Positions 35,557 to 43,375 of a stretch of DNA of 59,233 nt are shown here, in pieces. The position numbers and the translations under genes are program-made. The first letter of the stretch is position 1. Each line of letters starts with the position of its first letter. The DNA lies in the NCBI GenBank assembly GCA_038214135.1, contig JBBQSD010000022.1, forward strand, positions 1 to 59,233. Reading direction: 5' to 3'. The notes beneath the pieces were generated by a model, which worked only from the letters and a program-made list of their open reading frames with translations, ran no database searches and was not told where the DNA came from. Source of the stretch: JANLSE01 sp038214135 (GTDB lineage Bacteria; Chloroflexota; Chloroflexia; Chloroflexales; Roseiflexaceae).

Positions 35557-36780
35557 TCATCCGCCCGCTATTGGTATGGGCCGTGAGCTACGCATTGGAA
35601 GATAGTGCTTGACCTGCGAAACAAGGATGTCGCCGGTCATGCGCATCTGCGCCAACCATGGCACAGGAGCCATGTTCTTGTGCATATAGGATTCGAAGGT
35701 CAGTTCCTGCACATCATTATTGCGGCACATATCGGTGAAGACTTCCATCTGCCGTTCGTTACCATAGCCCCACTTCTGAAGCCACTGCAAGAAGACATAC
35801 ATGCTGCGATACTTACTCCACCATTGCTTCTGATAGCGCATCAGATTTTTGATGGTTGGTGCGCGCAGGCTCTCGGCCAGAACTTCGGCGGCCATTGTGG
35901 CACTCTTCATGGCCCAGTAGATCCCCTCACCAGATGTTCCAACCACCAGACCAGCAGCATCGCCAATCAGCATTGCTCGATCAAAGGCCATCTGCGGGCG
36001 CGGGTGCATTGGCAGCGCATGCGCCTCCTGCAGAATGATCTCGCCACCAACCAGATCGGCAGCAATCCGCTGCTTCAGATTGGCGAGCAGTTGCTTGGCA
36101 TTCTTGGTTTGGCCATGGCCAGCGCCAATTCCAACAGCAACATGATCCTTCTTGGGGAAGGCCCAGGCATACAGATCGGGACTCACCTCGCTGCCAAGAT
36201 ACAGATCGGCGGTATCTTCCCAACGGGCCATCTTCTCTGGTGGCAGGCGGAAACGCTCCTGGATGGCAACACAGCGCGGCAGATTTGGCAAACCAAGCGC
36301 CTTGGCGGTTGGCGAATATGCTCCATCGGCACCGATCACCGCAGCAACACGGATCGTCTTGATCTGGCCCTTTTCGCGGTATGTCACCGCAACACCAGTG
36401 CCATCCACCTTGAGTTCGCGTAGCTCACCCTCGATCAACTGAGCGCCACTATCGACGGCCCGTTGGCGAATATAGCCATCAAACTCTTCGCGGCAGCACA
36501 TCGCAATATAGTTCTCATCGCTGCGGCCTTTTGTACCAACCACATCGATCGACACCTGCCGATGCGTCGGTGAGTGAATCAGGGCGTGGTGTACCTTGCG
36601 CGAGATCAGGCTCTGGGGCAGATCAAACTCCTTAAACGCCACCGGCGGCACTGCTCCACCACACGGCTTGACGCGCGCCAGATCGCGTTCGAGCAGTATC
36701 ACGGGCACTCCGGCCTTCCGTAGTGTGTGTGCAGCTGTTGAGCCACCCACCGATGCCCCAACTACCAAAACCTCATCCAT
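35557..36780 (-). CDS. bchP: geranylgeranyl (bacterio)chlorophyll reductase
   Basis: A 407-residue flavoprotein reducing the geranylgeranyl tail to phytyl. The N-terminal FAD motif is VLVVGASVGGSTAAHTLRKA. VKPCGGAVPP is the substrate-loop signature of the GGR family. The second FAD motif is MLIGDAAGLVVGTSGEGIYW. ATG 36780 follows GGGAGG. It lies between bchG and puhE in the puf superoperon. Confidence 0.94.
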   Translation of the reverse strand: MDEVLVVGASVGGSTAAHTLRKAGVPVILLERDLARVKPCGGAVPPVAFKEFDLPQSLISRKVHHALIHSPTHRQVSIDVVGTKGRSDENYIAMCCREEFDGYIRQRAVDSGAQLIEGELRELKVDGTGVAVTYREKGQIKTIRVAAVIGADGAYSPTAKALGLPNLPRCVAIQERFRLPPEKMARWEDTADLYLGSEVSPDLYAWAFPKKDHVAVGIGAGHGQTKNAKQLLANLKQRIAADLVGGEIILQEAHALPMHPRPQMAFDRAMLIGDAAGLVVGTSGEGIYWAMKSATMAAEVLAESLRAPTIKNLMRYQKQWWSKYRSMYVFLQWLQKWGYGNERQMEVFTDMCRNNDVQELTFESYMHKNMAPVPWLAQMRMTGDILVSQVKHYLPMRSSRPIPIAGG

Positions 36781-36884
36781 GGTGAACCTCCCTAGTCCAG
36801 TATTCAGGAGTCAGAAGTCAGTATTCAGAATATCGCTGACCTGCAAAGAACTCAGCACATCTTCTGGATTCTGACTCCTGATCA

Positions 36885-37778
36885 CTACCTTACCGCAATT
36901 GCCGCGACAAGCATCCCAAGAACAAACAAGCCCGAAGCACCAGCACTAAATGTAATTGCCCCTGCAATTGGATCACGAATGAAGCGAAACTGAAGTGGTG
37001 CCTGGAGCATGAGCAGAATTGCCACAAGAAAGGCTGCCCATGGCCGATGATAGGCGGCGAGTGTCATCATCAGAAACAGCTGTGCAACCGACATGGTAAT
37101 CACGACCATTGTTGCTGCCATGGATGGGCCGTATAGTGCTGGAATGGTATTGATTCCAACCTTGCGGTCGCCCTCAATACTCTTGAAATCATTGATCGTC
37201 ATGATCCCATGCGTACCAAACGAGAACAACCCAGCCAATGCCAGGCTAATGATCGAAAGCTCCGCGAAACTGGCGTGGCCGGCCAACCAGGGCAAGCCCT
37301 CATAGGAGATCGCCACGAATGCATTGCCGATCCAGCCATTGCGCTTGGCGCGTACCGGATTGGCGCTATACCCGACCGCCAGCACCATACCAATTGCCGT
37401 CAACAGTGTGACCATCTCGCCAAGAATGAGTGCAATGCCAAGTGCTAAAGCAACCAGGATCGCAATCGTGACGAACACCTGACGTGTTGAGACCATGCCA
37501 GATGGAATCAACCGTTGCGGTTCATTGATCGCATCAACTTCGCGATCACAATAATCATTGATCACCTGCGAGAGCCCACACACAATTGGGCCTGCCAGAA
37601 TCATGCCAAGGAAGATCCGCGCAACATCACCAAGTGTCCAATGGGCCTGCCCACTGGCAATACTGCCACACAGAAATGCCCAAGCCGGCGCAAACCAGGT
37701 TACTGGCTTCATGAGGGTAATTGAGCGCATGAGCAGCGGTGGACGCACCATGGTTCGCCGCTGAGATGTAACAGTCAT
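36885..37778 (-). CDS. bchG: bacteriochlorophyll synthase
   Basis: A 297-residue UbiA-family prenyltransferase that esterifies bacteriochlorophyllide with the isoprenoid tail. NDYCDREVDAINEPQRLIPSG carries the metal-diphosphate Asp-rich motif and the NEPxRxIPSG loop specific to BchG/ChlG. A second motif, NDFKSIEGDRKVGI, follows. About nine membrane helices. AGGA precedes ATG 37778. It is 21 bp downstream of the PucC-family gene. Confidence 0.95.
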   Translation of the reverse strand: MTVTSQRRTMVRPPLLMRSITLMKPVTWFAPAWAFLCGSIASGQAHWTLGDVARIFLGMILAGPIVCGLSQVINDYCDREVDAINEPQRLIPSGMVSTRQVFVTIAILVALALGIALILGEMVTLLTAIGMVLAVGYSANPVRAKRNGWIGNAFVAISYEGLPWLAGHASFAELSIISLALAGLFSFGTHGIMTINDFKSIEGDRKVGINTIPALYGPSMAATMVVITMSVAQLFLMMTLAAYHRPWAAFLVAILLMLQAPLQFRFIRDPIAGAITFSAGASGLFVLGMLVAAIAVR

Positions 37779-37799
37779 ACCGCGTTCCTGTCGGCTACA

Positions 37800-39242
37800 T
37801 CAGGCAATCAGCTGATCGGCGGGTACATCTTGCAAGCCAGCCCACGGGGAACGAGCAGCGCCATCAGCGATCTGCCGACCAAGGCGCATAGCCCCAATCA
37901 ACACCAGCGCCAACACCAACAACCCAAGTGATGTGGCATACACCACAACATACCCAAGAGCCACATTGCCCGTCACCTGTTCGGCGATATCGCGTGCCAA
38001 GCCGCCACCAATTGCCCCGAATCCCTGGGCAAGCGCCTGCATGACGCCCCACAGGCCCATAAACAACCCGGCATGGTTTCGATCAGCAAGTGTCATGACA
38101 ATCGCAACACTGCCAACAATGAACAACCCTCGGCCCATGCCGATCAAGGCAACGCCCATCCGAAACATGGTGACATTCGCTTCATTACTGGCGAGGCTGA
38201 TTACCAGGAAACCAAGCGCACCAACCGCGCAACCAATCAGAATTGGTAATGCTGGCTTCCCGCCCTGCCAGAGTAAAATCCCAGCGATAACAATCGCCGC
38301 GATCATGGCCACGCCCCACAATGCTGTCAGTTGTGTGGTCGCCGAAACGCTCATGTTCAGTACCTGGCCGCCATATGGCTCAAGCAACACATCGTGTGTT
38401 GCGAAAGCCAATGTTGCGATGAACAGAATACCAAACAGTGTTCGCAGGGTACGCTGAGCCCATAGTGTTCGTAGTGATTGGCCAAGCGACATACGCACGG
38501 TTGCGATCTCATGAACCGTGATCAGCGTGCCATCGGGGCGCATCTTCTCGCGCCCAAACAGCGCAAGAAATGTCATGGCAATAAAGAGTACAGCCGATCC
38601 CTGCATCACTCGGATCAGCATGTTATGGCTATACACAATCAGTAACTGGCCAACAATCAGGGAACTCACAACGGTGCCAAGCACCAGCATCATCCATAGC
38701 GTTGCAAGTACTTTTCCCCGTTCTTGTGGTGGCGTAATATCGCTCACCAATGCCAGATACGTTGTCTCGACAATATTCACGCCAATGCCATAGACCAAAA
38801 AGATCAGGGTGCAAATAATCATGCCCTGCCAGAAGGGTAGTGATGTAGAACCAAGAACAATCAGTGAGAAGGGCGCTGTCGAAAGGCCACCATAGGTCAA
38901 CATCGCACCAAGGACAATATAGGGGGTACGCCAGCGGCCCTGCGCACGGTTCTGATCAGAACGAAACCCAATCAGTGCCCGCACTGGCGAGACAAAATAA
39001 TGGATTGCGATCAGAAACCCAACCGACACAGCCGGAATATGCAGTTCATCGATCAGCACACGATTGAGCGTGCCAACCAATGGCGCAAGAGAAATACCCA
39101 TGCCAAATTGGAATAATCCAAGCCGGAGAACCTGGAGCCAGAATGCAACCTGCTCATGATGAGCCAACCAGCGGCGCAGTGCCATTGCAGGCTTACGCAG
39201 GAGCCGCAAGGGATTAGCCCGCATTTGTTCTCCGGTTTCCAT
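37800..39242 (-). CDS. PucC/LhaA family MFS protein, puf operon copy
   Basis: A 480-residue, 12-helix protein of the bacteriochlorophyll delivery (BCD) branch of the MFS. GMGISLAPLVGTLNRVLIDE and YFVSPVRALIGFRSDQ in the first helices are family marks. In Rhodobacter such proteins help assemble LH1 (LhaA) or LH2 (PucC). I chose ATG 39242, with AAGGAG; an upstream GTG at 39269 has none. It follows pufC by 111 bp. A second paralogue lies at 50468-51841. Confidence 0.9.
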   Translation of the reverse strand: METGEQMRANPLRLLRKPAMALRRWLAHHEQVAFWLQVLRLGLFQFGMGISLAPLVGTLNRVLIDELHIPAVSVGFLIAIHYFVSPVRALIGFRSDQNRAQGRWRTPYIVLGAMLTYGGLSTAPFSLIVLGSTSLPFWQGMIICTLIFLVYGIGVNIVETTYLALVSDITPPQERGKVLATLWMMLVLGTVVSSLIVGQLLIVYSHNMLIRVMQGSAVLFIAMTFLALFGREKMRPDGTLITVHEIATVRMSLGQSLRTLWAQRTLRTLFGILFIATLAFATHDVLLEPYGGQVLNMSVSATTQLTALWGVAMIAAIVIAGILLWQGGKPALPILIGCAVGALGFLVISLASNEANVTMFRMGVALIGMGRGLFIVGSVAIVMTLADRNHAGLFMGLWGVMQALAQGFGAIGGGLARDIAEQVTGNVALGYVVVYATSLGLLVLALVLIGAMRLGRQIADGAARSPWAGLQDVPADQLIA

Positions 39243-39353
39243 AGCGGTCTCCTTCGCAGCATGCCGCACACAGCGGGAAGCTAGGGACAGATGTGATAAC
39301 CTCGCCCGGCCTCTCTTGGCGAAAGACCGAGCGAGTGAAGATCGGTGTTTACA

Positions 39354-40322
39354 TTAGGGTGCCGGTGCCGATGATGTCGTTGAGATAGTTGGTGGAACCT
39401 GGCCAGCTAATGCTCCTGCCGGTGGGACGCGTGCGCCCTGATGGCACATCCAGCAAGAAGGCACCTTCGCGGCCATAATACCACCAGCAGGGCTGCCGCC
39501 CGGAGCAACATAGGTCTCATTGATATACTTGGACATCTTGAGCATTGTGAGTGCATGAGTCTTCTGCTCAATTTCGTTGCTCGGGAAGTGCCGCGAATTG
39601 TGGCAGAATGTACAACCTTGGCCAAGGCTAACATTCATATGGTACATGGCAAACTGGTTTTGTTGAACCGCATCCAAGCCCACATCAGTACGCCCTGTAA
39701 CGACAAACCCGCCAGGGAAGTTTCGCTCCAGTGGCAACTTATAGTTGAGTGGCAGCGTGTTCTGAATCCTGACCGGATAGGTTTCGAATTGCGGCTTGCC
39801 ATTATGGCATGTCGCACACGTCACCTGATAGCCGCCAACCGAAGCAGGCAGGGTCGAGATAAAGTTGCGGTTCAGATCACCAGACATCAACAACATCGCA
39901 CGAGCTTTCACCTTCATTGGGTTCTCGTCCGAGGCAAAGTTGTTAATATTATGGCAGTACTGGCAGCCCACCTTGAGGCCACCCGAAACCTGTGAAACCA
40001 TGTACCCATAGATCTGTGCCGTCGACCAGCCTTTGAGCACCTGAACATTCTGCGGCTGCTTATACTGCGCCTCATAGGTCTGATAGGCCTTCTGCGCAGC
40101 AGCCCAATCGGTAGACTGTTGGTATGGGCCAGATGGATCGTAGGCTTTGTATATCGATGACTGTGGTGGGGCCGGAGCTTTTGCCTTGACCCGGTCCCAG
40201 ATCCAGCCGACCATAAAGATACTGCCCAATGCAAGTGCGCCAGCCACAAGCAGGCTCACTACTGTCGCAGCAGATCTTGGATCGACTGAGTTCGGTGACA
40301 TAAATGTCGGCCGCTGGCTCAT
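39354..40322 (-). CDS. pufC: reaction-centre tetraheme cytochrome c subunit
   Basis: A 322-residue electron donor to the special pair. Four CxxCH heme motifs at C120 (CQYCH), C169 (CATCH), C237 (CTFCH) and C290 (CWMCH). An uncleaved N-terminal helix at about residues 19-42 anchors it; there is no lipobox cysteine, unlike Blastochloris PufC. A Pro/Ala/Thr-rich tail ends the protein. ATG 40322 has AGAGG upstream. It follows the fused pufLM by 69 bp. Confidence 0.96.
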   Translation of the reverse strand: MSQRPTFMSPNSVDPRSAATVVSLLVAGALALGSIFMVGWIWDRVKAKAPAPPQSSIYKAYDPSGPYQQSTDWAAAQKAYQTYEAQYKQPQNVQVLKGWSTAQIYGYMVSQVSGGLKVGCQYCHNINNFASDENPMKVKARAMLLMSGDLNRNFISTLPASVGGYQVTCATCHNGKPQFETYPVRIQNTLPLNYKLPLERNFPGGFVVTGRTDVGLDAVQQNQFAMYHMNVSLGQGCTFCHNSRHFPSNEIEQKTHALTMLKMSKYINETYVAPGGSPAGGIMAAKVPSCWMCHQGARVPPAGALAGQVPPTISTTSSAPAP

Positions 40323-40391
40323 GTTGGAAGATCCTCTCTAGCGCTCCGTTAGCCGCAGCTGCGGGTACGCCGCAGCCGCACGCGTCATCGC

Positions 40392-42299
40392 CTAGCGGAA
40401 CACAAACTGCGACCAGTCGGTACCAGTCATCGGGGCAACGATATGCACCGTCTCCGCCCAGACATACCAGTCCTTGATAACCGTCCCGCTCAACAGCAGG
40501 CCGATTGCGCCCGTAATTCCACAGAGCGCCGCAAACCACCAGGCCCACAAATGGATGTTATATGAATTCGCATTGAAGCCCATCACCCAGCGCCAGAACA
40601 GCTGGGCACGGTGCGTGCCAGGCCCCTCGGCCATCATCTCATCGATCTCCCGCTCGGAACCATAGCTTGCCGTCGCAACAATGGTTGCACCATGCATTGC
40701 TAACAGCAGAGTTGAACCCAGGAGGAAGAAGATCGACATCATATGGAAGGGATTGTAGTAAAAATTACCATACTGGATACTGACAAAATTGGTCCAGTCC
40801 AGGATTGCTCGTAGCCCATGACCCGGTGCCTGCGACCAGCTATGCATCAGGATTGGCCGGATCAGATAGAGCACGAAGTACAGCCCTAATGCCCCAGCAA
40901 AGCCCCAGGCCAATTGTGTACCAAGGCCTGTTGCCCGAGCACGAGTGTAGATCCGCATCCACCACGCCACAACCGAAACATGCAGGAAGAAGGTTGCAAA
41001 CAGCCAAGCGCCACCCTCATGCCAGGGCGCAAAGCCCAACCCATACTTGTATGCTGGGGGATAGACTGTCAGGCTCGCAAAATCGCGCATGAACACGATT
41101 GGATTCCAGCCAGCCAGATAGATATACTCGCTCAGAATAACAAAGACGGTCACACCCATGGTCACAATGGAGATAAGCCCCCACATGCCCAGGTAGAGTG
41201 GCCCGACCCGGCCATTGCCAAACAGCTGATCCATAAAGCGAACATAAATCGGCTTGCCGATTGAACCCTCAAGGCCCTGATCAGTTCGCTCAGCATCGCT
41301 AATATCAACTGGTGGTTGCCGATCTCGCTGGCTAAACACCAATCCGAAACCAAACAGCACGACACTCACACCAAACCCACTCCAGAACGGCAGTTTGTTC
41401 CAGAAGCCCCAGAAGGCATTCCAATCCTTGACAAGCGTTCCAGAGAGGAAGATGCAGATATTGGCAAACATCACTGATGCTGCGCCAGCCCAGAATGCCA
41501 GCCGATGAATGCCGATTTCGCCAATCGAGTACCCGACAATATTCCGCCAGAAGACATCGACATTATGTTCCGTAATCGGCCGCCGAGCAGCACTCAGAAT
41601 GGCTGAGCCGTGCATCGCCAAGAATAATGTTGATCCAAACAGCAGCGAAACACCAATTGCATGGAATGGATTGTAGAAGAAATTGTAGTACTGGTAGCCA
41701 ATGTTCGATACCCAATCAAGGTGATGGGTAATGCCAAGCGGGAAGCCGTTCCCCCAAGCACCCATTGCGATTGGGCGAAGCCATTGCAATGTAATCCAGG
41801 ACATCACGACCGCACCATAGGCGATCGGAATCTCAATACCCATTTTCAGCTTGAGGCTAATGTCAACCTGGCGTAGCAACCAACCAATAAAGGCCAATGT
41901 GGCAGAAAACATGGTCAACTGCCAGAACAACCCTTGATCTGGTGATGGAGCTAATGCCAAACCCACGCTCATAGGTGGTGGATCAAGCCGAACTGCGAGT
42001 AAATTTCCTGTCTTCTCGACAATCAGTGCCTGGGCAAAGTAAAAAGTCACACCGAGAACAATGCCAATGATCGAGAGAAGACCGAAAAAGCCAACATAGA
42101 AACGCCCGAACCAAAAATCGAGTGGATCGAACCCGAAGATCCGAGCCGCTAGCGTGCCACCTGGCTGCTTATAGTATTCTTCGACAATCGCGAAGGGGAT
42201 TGGTTCGGCAGCTTGACCACCGATTGTGCGCACAGTGTCACTTGCCGAGCGCAATTCCCCGTCGGGTTGTAAGAGTAACTCGCGTGACAAACTCGCCAT
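40392..42299 (-). CDS. pufLM: fused reaction-centre L and M subunits
   Basis: A single 635-residue type II reaction-centre polypeptide: L at about residues 1-325, M at about 345-635. L ligands: H213 (NPFHAIG, special pair), H230 and H265 (iron), H193 in HHLDW (accessory pigment). M ligands: H519 (NPFHMM, special pair), H536 and H583 (iron). At the M accessory-pigment site the purple-bacterial HLDW reads I499-L-D-W, so the histidine is lost, which fits the extra bacteriopheophytin of Chloroflexales centres. Such a fusion is known from Roseiflexus. GTG 42302 is one codon upstream of ATG 42299. Confidence 0.96.
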   Translation of the reverse strand: MASLSRELLLQPDGELRSASDTVRTIGGQAAEPIPFAIVEEYYKQPGGTLAARIFGFDPLDFWFGRFYVGFFGLLSIIGIVLGVTFYFAQALIVEKTGNLLAVRLDPPPMSVGLALAPSPDQGLFWQLTMFSATLAFIGWLLRQVDISLKLKMGIEIPIAYGAVVMSWITLQWLRPIAMGAWGNGFPLGITHHLDWVSNIGYQYYNFFYNPFHAIGVSLLFGSTLFLAMHGSAILSAARRPITEHNVDVFWRNIVGYSIGEIGIHRLAFWAGAASVMFANICIFLSGTLVKDWNAFWGFWNKLPFWSGFGVSVVLFGFGLVFSQRDRQPPVDISDAERTDQGLEGSIGKPIYVRFMDQLFGNGRVGPLYLGMWGLISIVTMGVTVFVILSEYIYLAGWNPIVFMRDFASLTVYPPAYKYGLGFAPWHEGGAWLFATFFLHVSVVAWWMRIYTRARATGLGTQLAWGFAGALGLYFVLYLIRPILMHSWSQAPGHGLRAILDWTNFVSIQYGNFYYNPFHMMSIFFLLGSTLLLAMHGATIVATASYGSEREIDEMMAEGPGTHRAQLFWRWVMGFNANSYNIHLWAWWFAALCGITGAIGLLLSGTVIKDWYVWAETVHIVAPMTGTDWSQFVFR

Positions 42300-42402
42300 C
42301 ACGAACTCTCGCTTTCTAGGGTACAGGTACGGTCAACCGCTGACCGAACCCCCTGTCGTCCAGGCGGGGGCCGTCAAGCCTTACCGTTCAAATCAAAACG
42401 GT

Positions 42403-42432
42403 GGCGGAAGGCTAGCATAACTAGCCTCCGCC
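42403..42432 (-). promoter_or_regulatory. intercistronic stem-loop between pufA and pufLM
   Basis: Stem GGCGGAGGCTAG / CTAGCCTTCCGCC (one bulge) with a 5-nt loop, followed on the minus strand by ACCGTTTTG. It begins 19 bp after the pufA stop. In Rhodobacter a similar hairpin protects pufBA mRNA and sets the excess of LH over RC; the position here suggests the same job. Confidence 0.75.
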
Positions 42433-42450
42433 TGACCGCTGGGCGAACAC

Positions 42451-42573
42451 CTACGACGTGAACCAGTTGTATTGCGGTGAACTCAGCAGTACGAAATGGA
42501 TCAACAATGCCATCACAATGCCGAGCAGCGTATACAGAACTAGGTTCGTCCGGAAATCAAATGGTCGGTTCAT
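42451..42573 (-). CDS. pufA: light-harvesting complex alpha subunit
   Basis: Forty residues, beginning MNRPFDFRTNLVLYTLLG. One transmembrane helix with the bacteriochlorophyll ligand H26 in ALLIHFVLL, then SSPQYNW. AGGAGG precedes ATG 42573. It lies 23 bp after pufB and 150 bp before pufLM. The size and His position fit LH alpha polypeptides of Roseiflexus-type antennae. Confidence 0.93.
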   Translation of the reverse strand: MNRPFDFRTNLVLYTLLGIVMALLIHFVLLSSPQYNWFTS

Positions 42574-42596
42574 GTGTAAGCTTCCTCCTGAAGCGA

Positions 42597-42764
42597 TTAG
42601 GGCAGCCATGGCCTCCAAATGTAGACCAGCAAATGGGCGACAACAGCAATCGCCAGGAACCCGTAGGTTGTCTTCACGACAATGTCATGGGCCAACCATT
42701 CCTCATTGGTGAACAGGGTTCGCCATTTGTCGGGAACCAGATCACTAACGCTTCGATCCGTCAT
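42597..42764 (-). CDS. pufB: light-harvesting complex beta subunit
   Basis: Fifty-five residues. H44 in VVAHLLVYIWRPWLP at the C-terminal end of the helix is the bacteriochlorophyll ligand. H26 in EEWLAHDIVV is a likely second pigment ligand, as in antennae that bind both B800 and B880. GGGGGTGA precedes ATG 42764. First gene of the puf superoperon, about 145 nt after the predicted transcript start. Confidence 0.94.
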   Translation of the reverse strand: MTDRSVSDLVPDKWRTLFTNEEWLAHDIVVKTTYGFLAIAVVAHLLVYIWRPWLP

Positions 42765-42915
42765 ATGCATTCACCCCCTTTCAAGAACCCCTATCGCGAC
42801 ACTGTATCGATCCCGATGCTGAACCAACCGCACGATCAGTCAGTCCTGATCTTTGATCGGTCAGTCCATACACGGTTTACCAATAGTGTCAAGCGTTATT
42901 AGTAGGGTTGACCGT

Positions 42916-42945
42916 ATTATAGACCCTCAAACCAAGGAATGTCAA
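42916..42945 (-). promoter_or_regulatory. promoter of the puf superoperon
   Basis: On the minus strand TTGACA (42940-42945), 18-bp spacer, TATAAT (42916-42921): both hexamers match the consensus fully. The 5' leader before pufB contains two direct copies of GATC(A/G)GTCAGTCC. Confidence 0.85.
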
Positions 42946-42956
42946 ACAAAACAACT

Positions 42957-43000
42957 TACACATATCCTATACAAGCGCTATACACAAAGTACACATATTC
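42957..43000 (+). promoter_or_regulatory. 11-bp direct-repeat operator (4 units) upstream of puf
   Basis: Four consecutive 11-bp units: TACACATATCC, TATACAAGCGC, TATACACAAAG, TACACATATTC. All share TA(C/T)ACA at the same phase. The array lies 11 bp upstream of the pufB -35 and beside a gene for a CarH-like regulator, whose family binds 11-bp direct repeats. The remainder of the 611-bp gap (42765-43375) shows the two promoters and no gene. Confidence 0.82.
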
Positions 43001-43061
43001 ACGAGTTTTTTAGGGCCTATATATTATTATCAGTGCATATACTGTGCAAACAATCGTAACC

Positions 43062-43117
43062 TCGACAATCCATTCACAACATCTCAGTCAATCCCTCTAC
43101 AGGCTTTGCACAACATC
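43062..43117 (+). promoter_or_regulatory. weak TnnACA repeat pairs upstream of the regulator promoter
   Basis: Two pairs with 11-bp spacing: TCGACAATCCA, TTCACAACATC (43062-43083) and TCTACAGGCTT, TGCACAACATC (43096-43117). They lie 20-75 bp upstream of the regulator's -35 and could serve autoregulation. Pairs alone are weak evidence. Confidence 0.35.
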
Positions 43118-43136
43118 GGACAAATGTTGCAAAGAG

Positions 43137-43164
43137 TTGACATATTAGGCGATGATGCTAGAAT
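43137..43164 (+). promoter_or_regulatory. promoter of the CarH-like regulator gene
   Basis: TTGACA (43137-43142), 16-bp spacer, TAGAAT (43159-43164) with an upstream TGC (extended -10). Leader of about 205 nt before ATG 43376. Confidence 0.75.
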
Positions 43165-43375
43165 ACGCTTGCTCGTGTTCTTGGCACAAGAAGTTTTTTC
43201 TCTAGAATTTCAGCGAAATTCGGTTACAATCATGTAGTCGGTGCAATTACTGTGCAGTTGCCCTGCTACAAAATCGTAACGAAACCTGAAATTCGCTACC
43301 CTATGTGGGGTGGCTGGTTCACGCTCCTCCGACGTATCCCTAATATTGCGCCGTCGCAAGGAAAAGGATAGCCGC

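Noticed and set aside
42765..43375. PpsR/CrtJ-type operators (TGT-N12-ACA) in the puf control region
   Set aside because: No convincing palindromic pair was found; the direct 11-bp repeats explain the TACA-rich sequence better.
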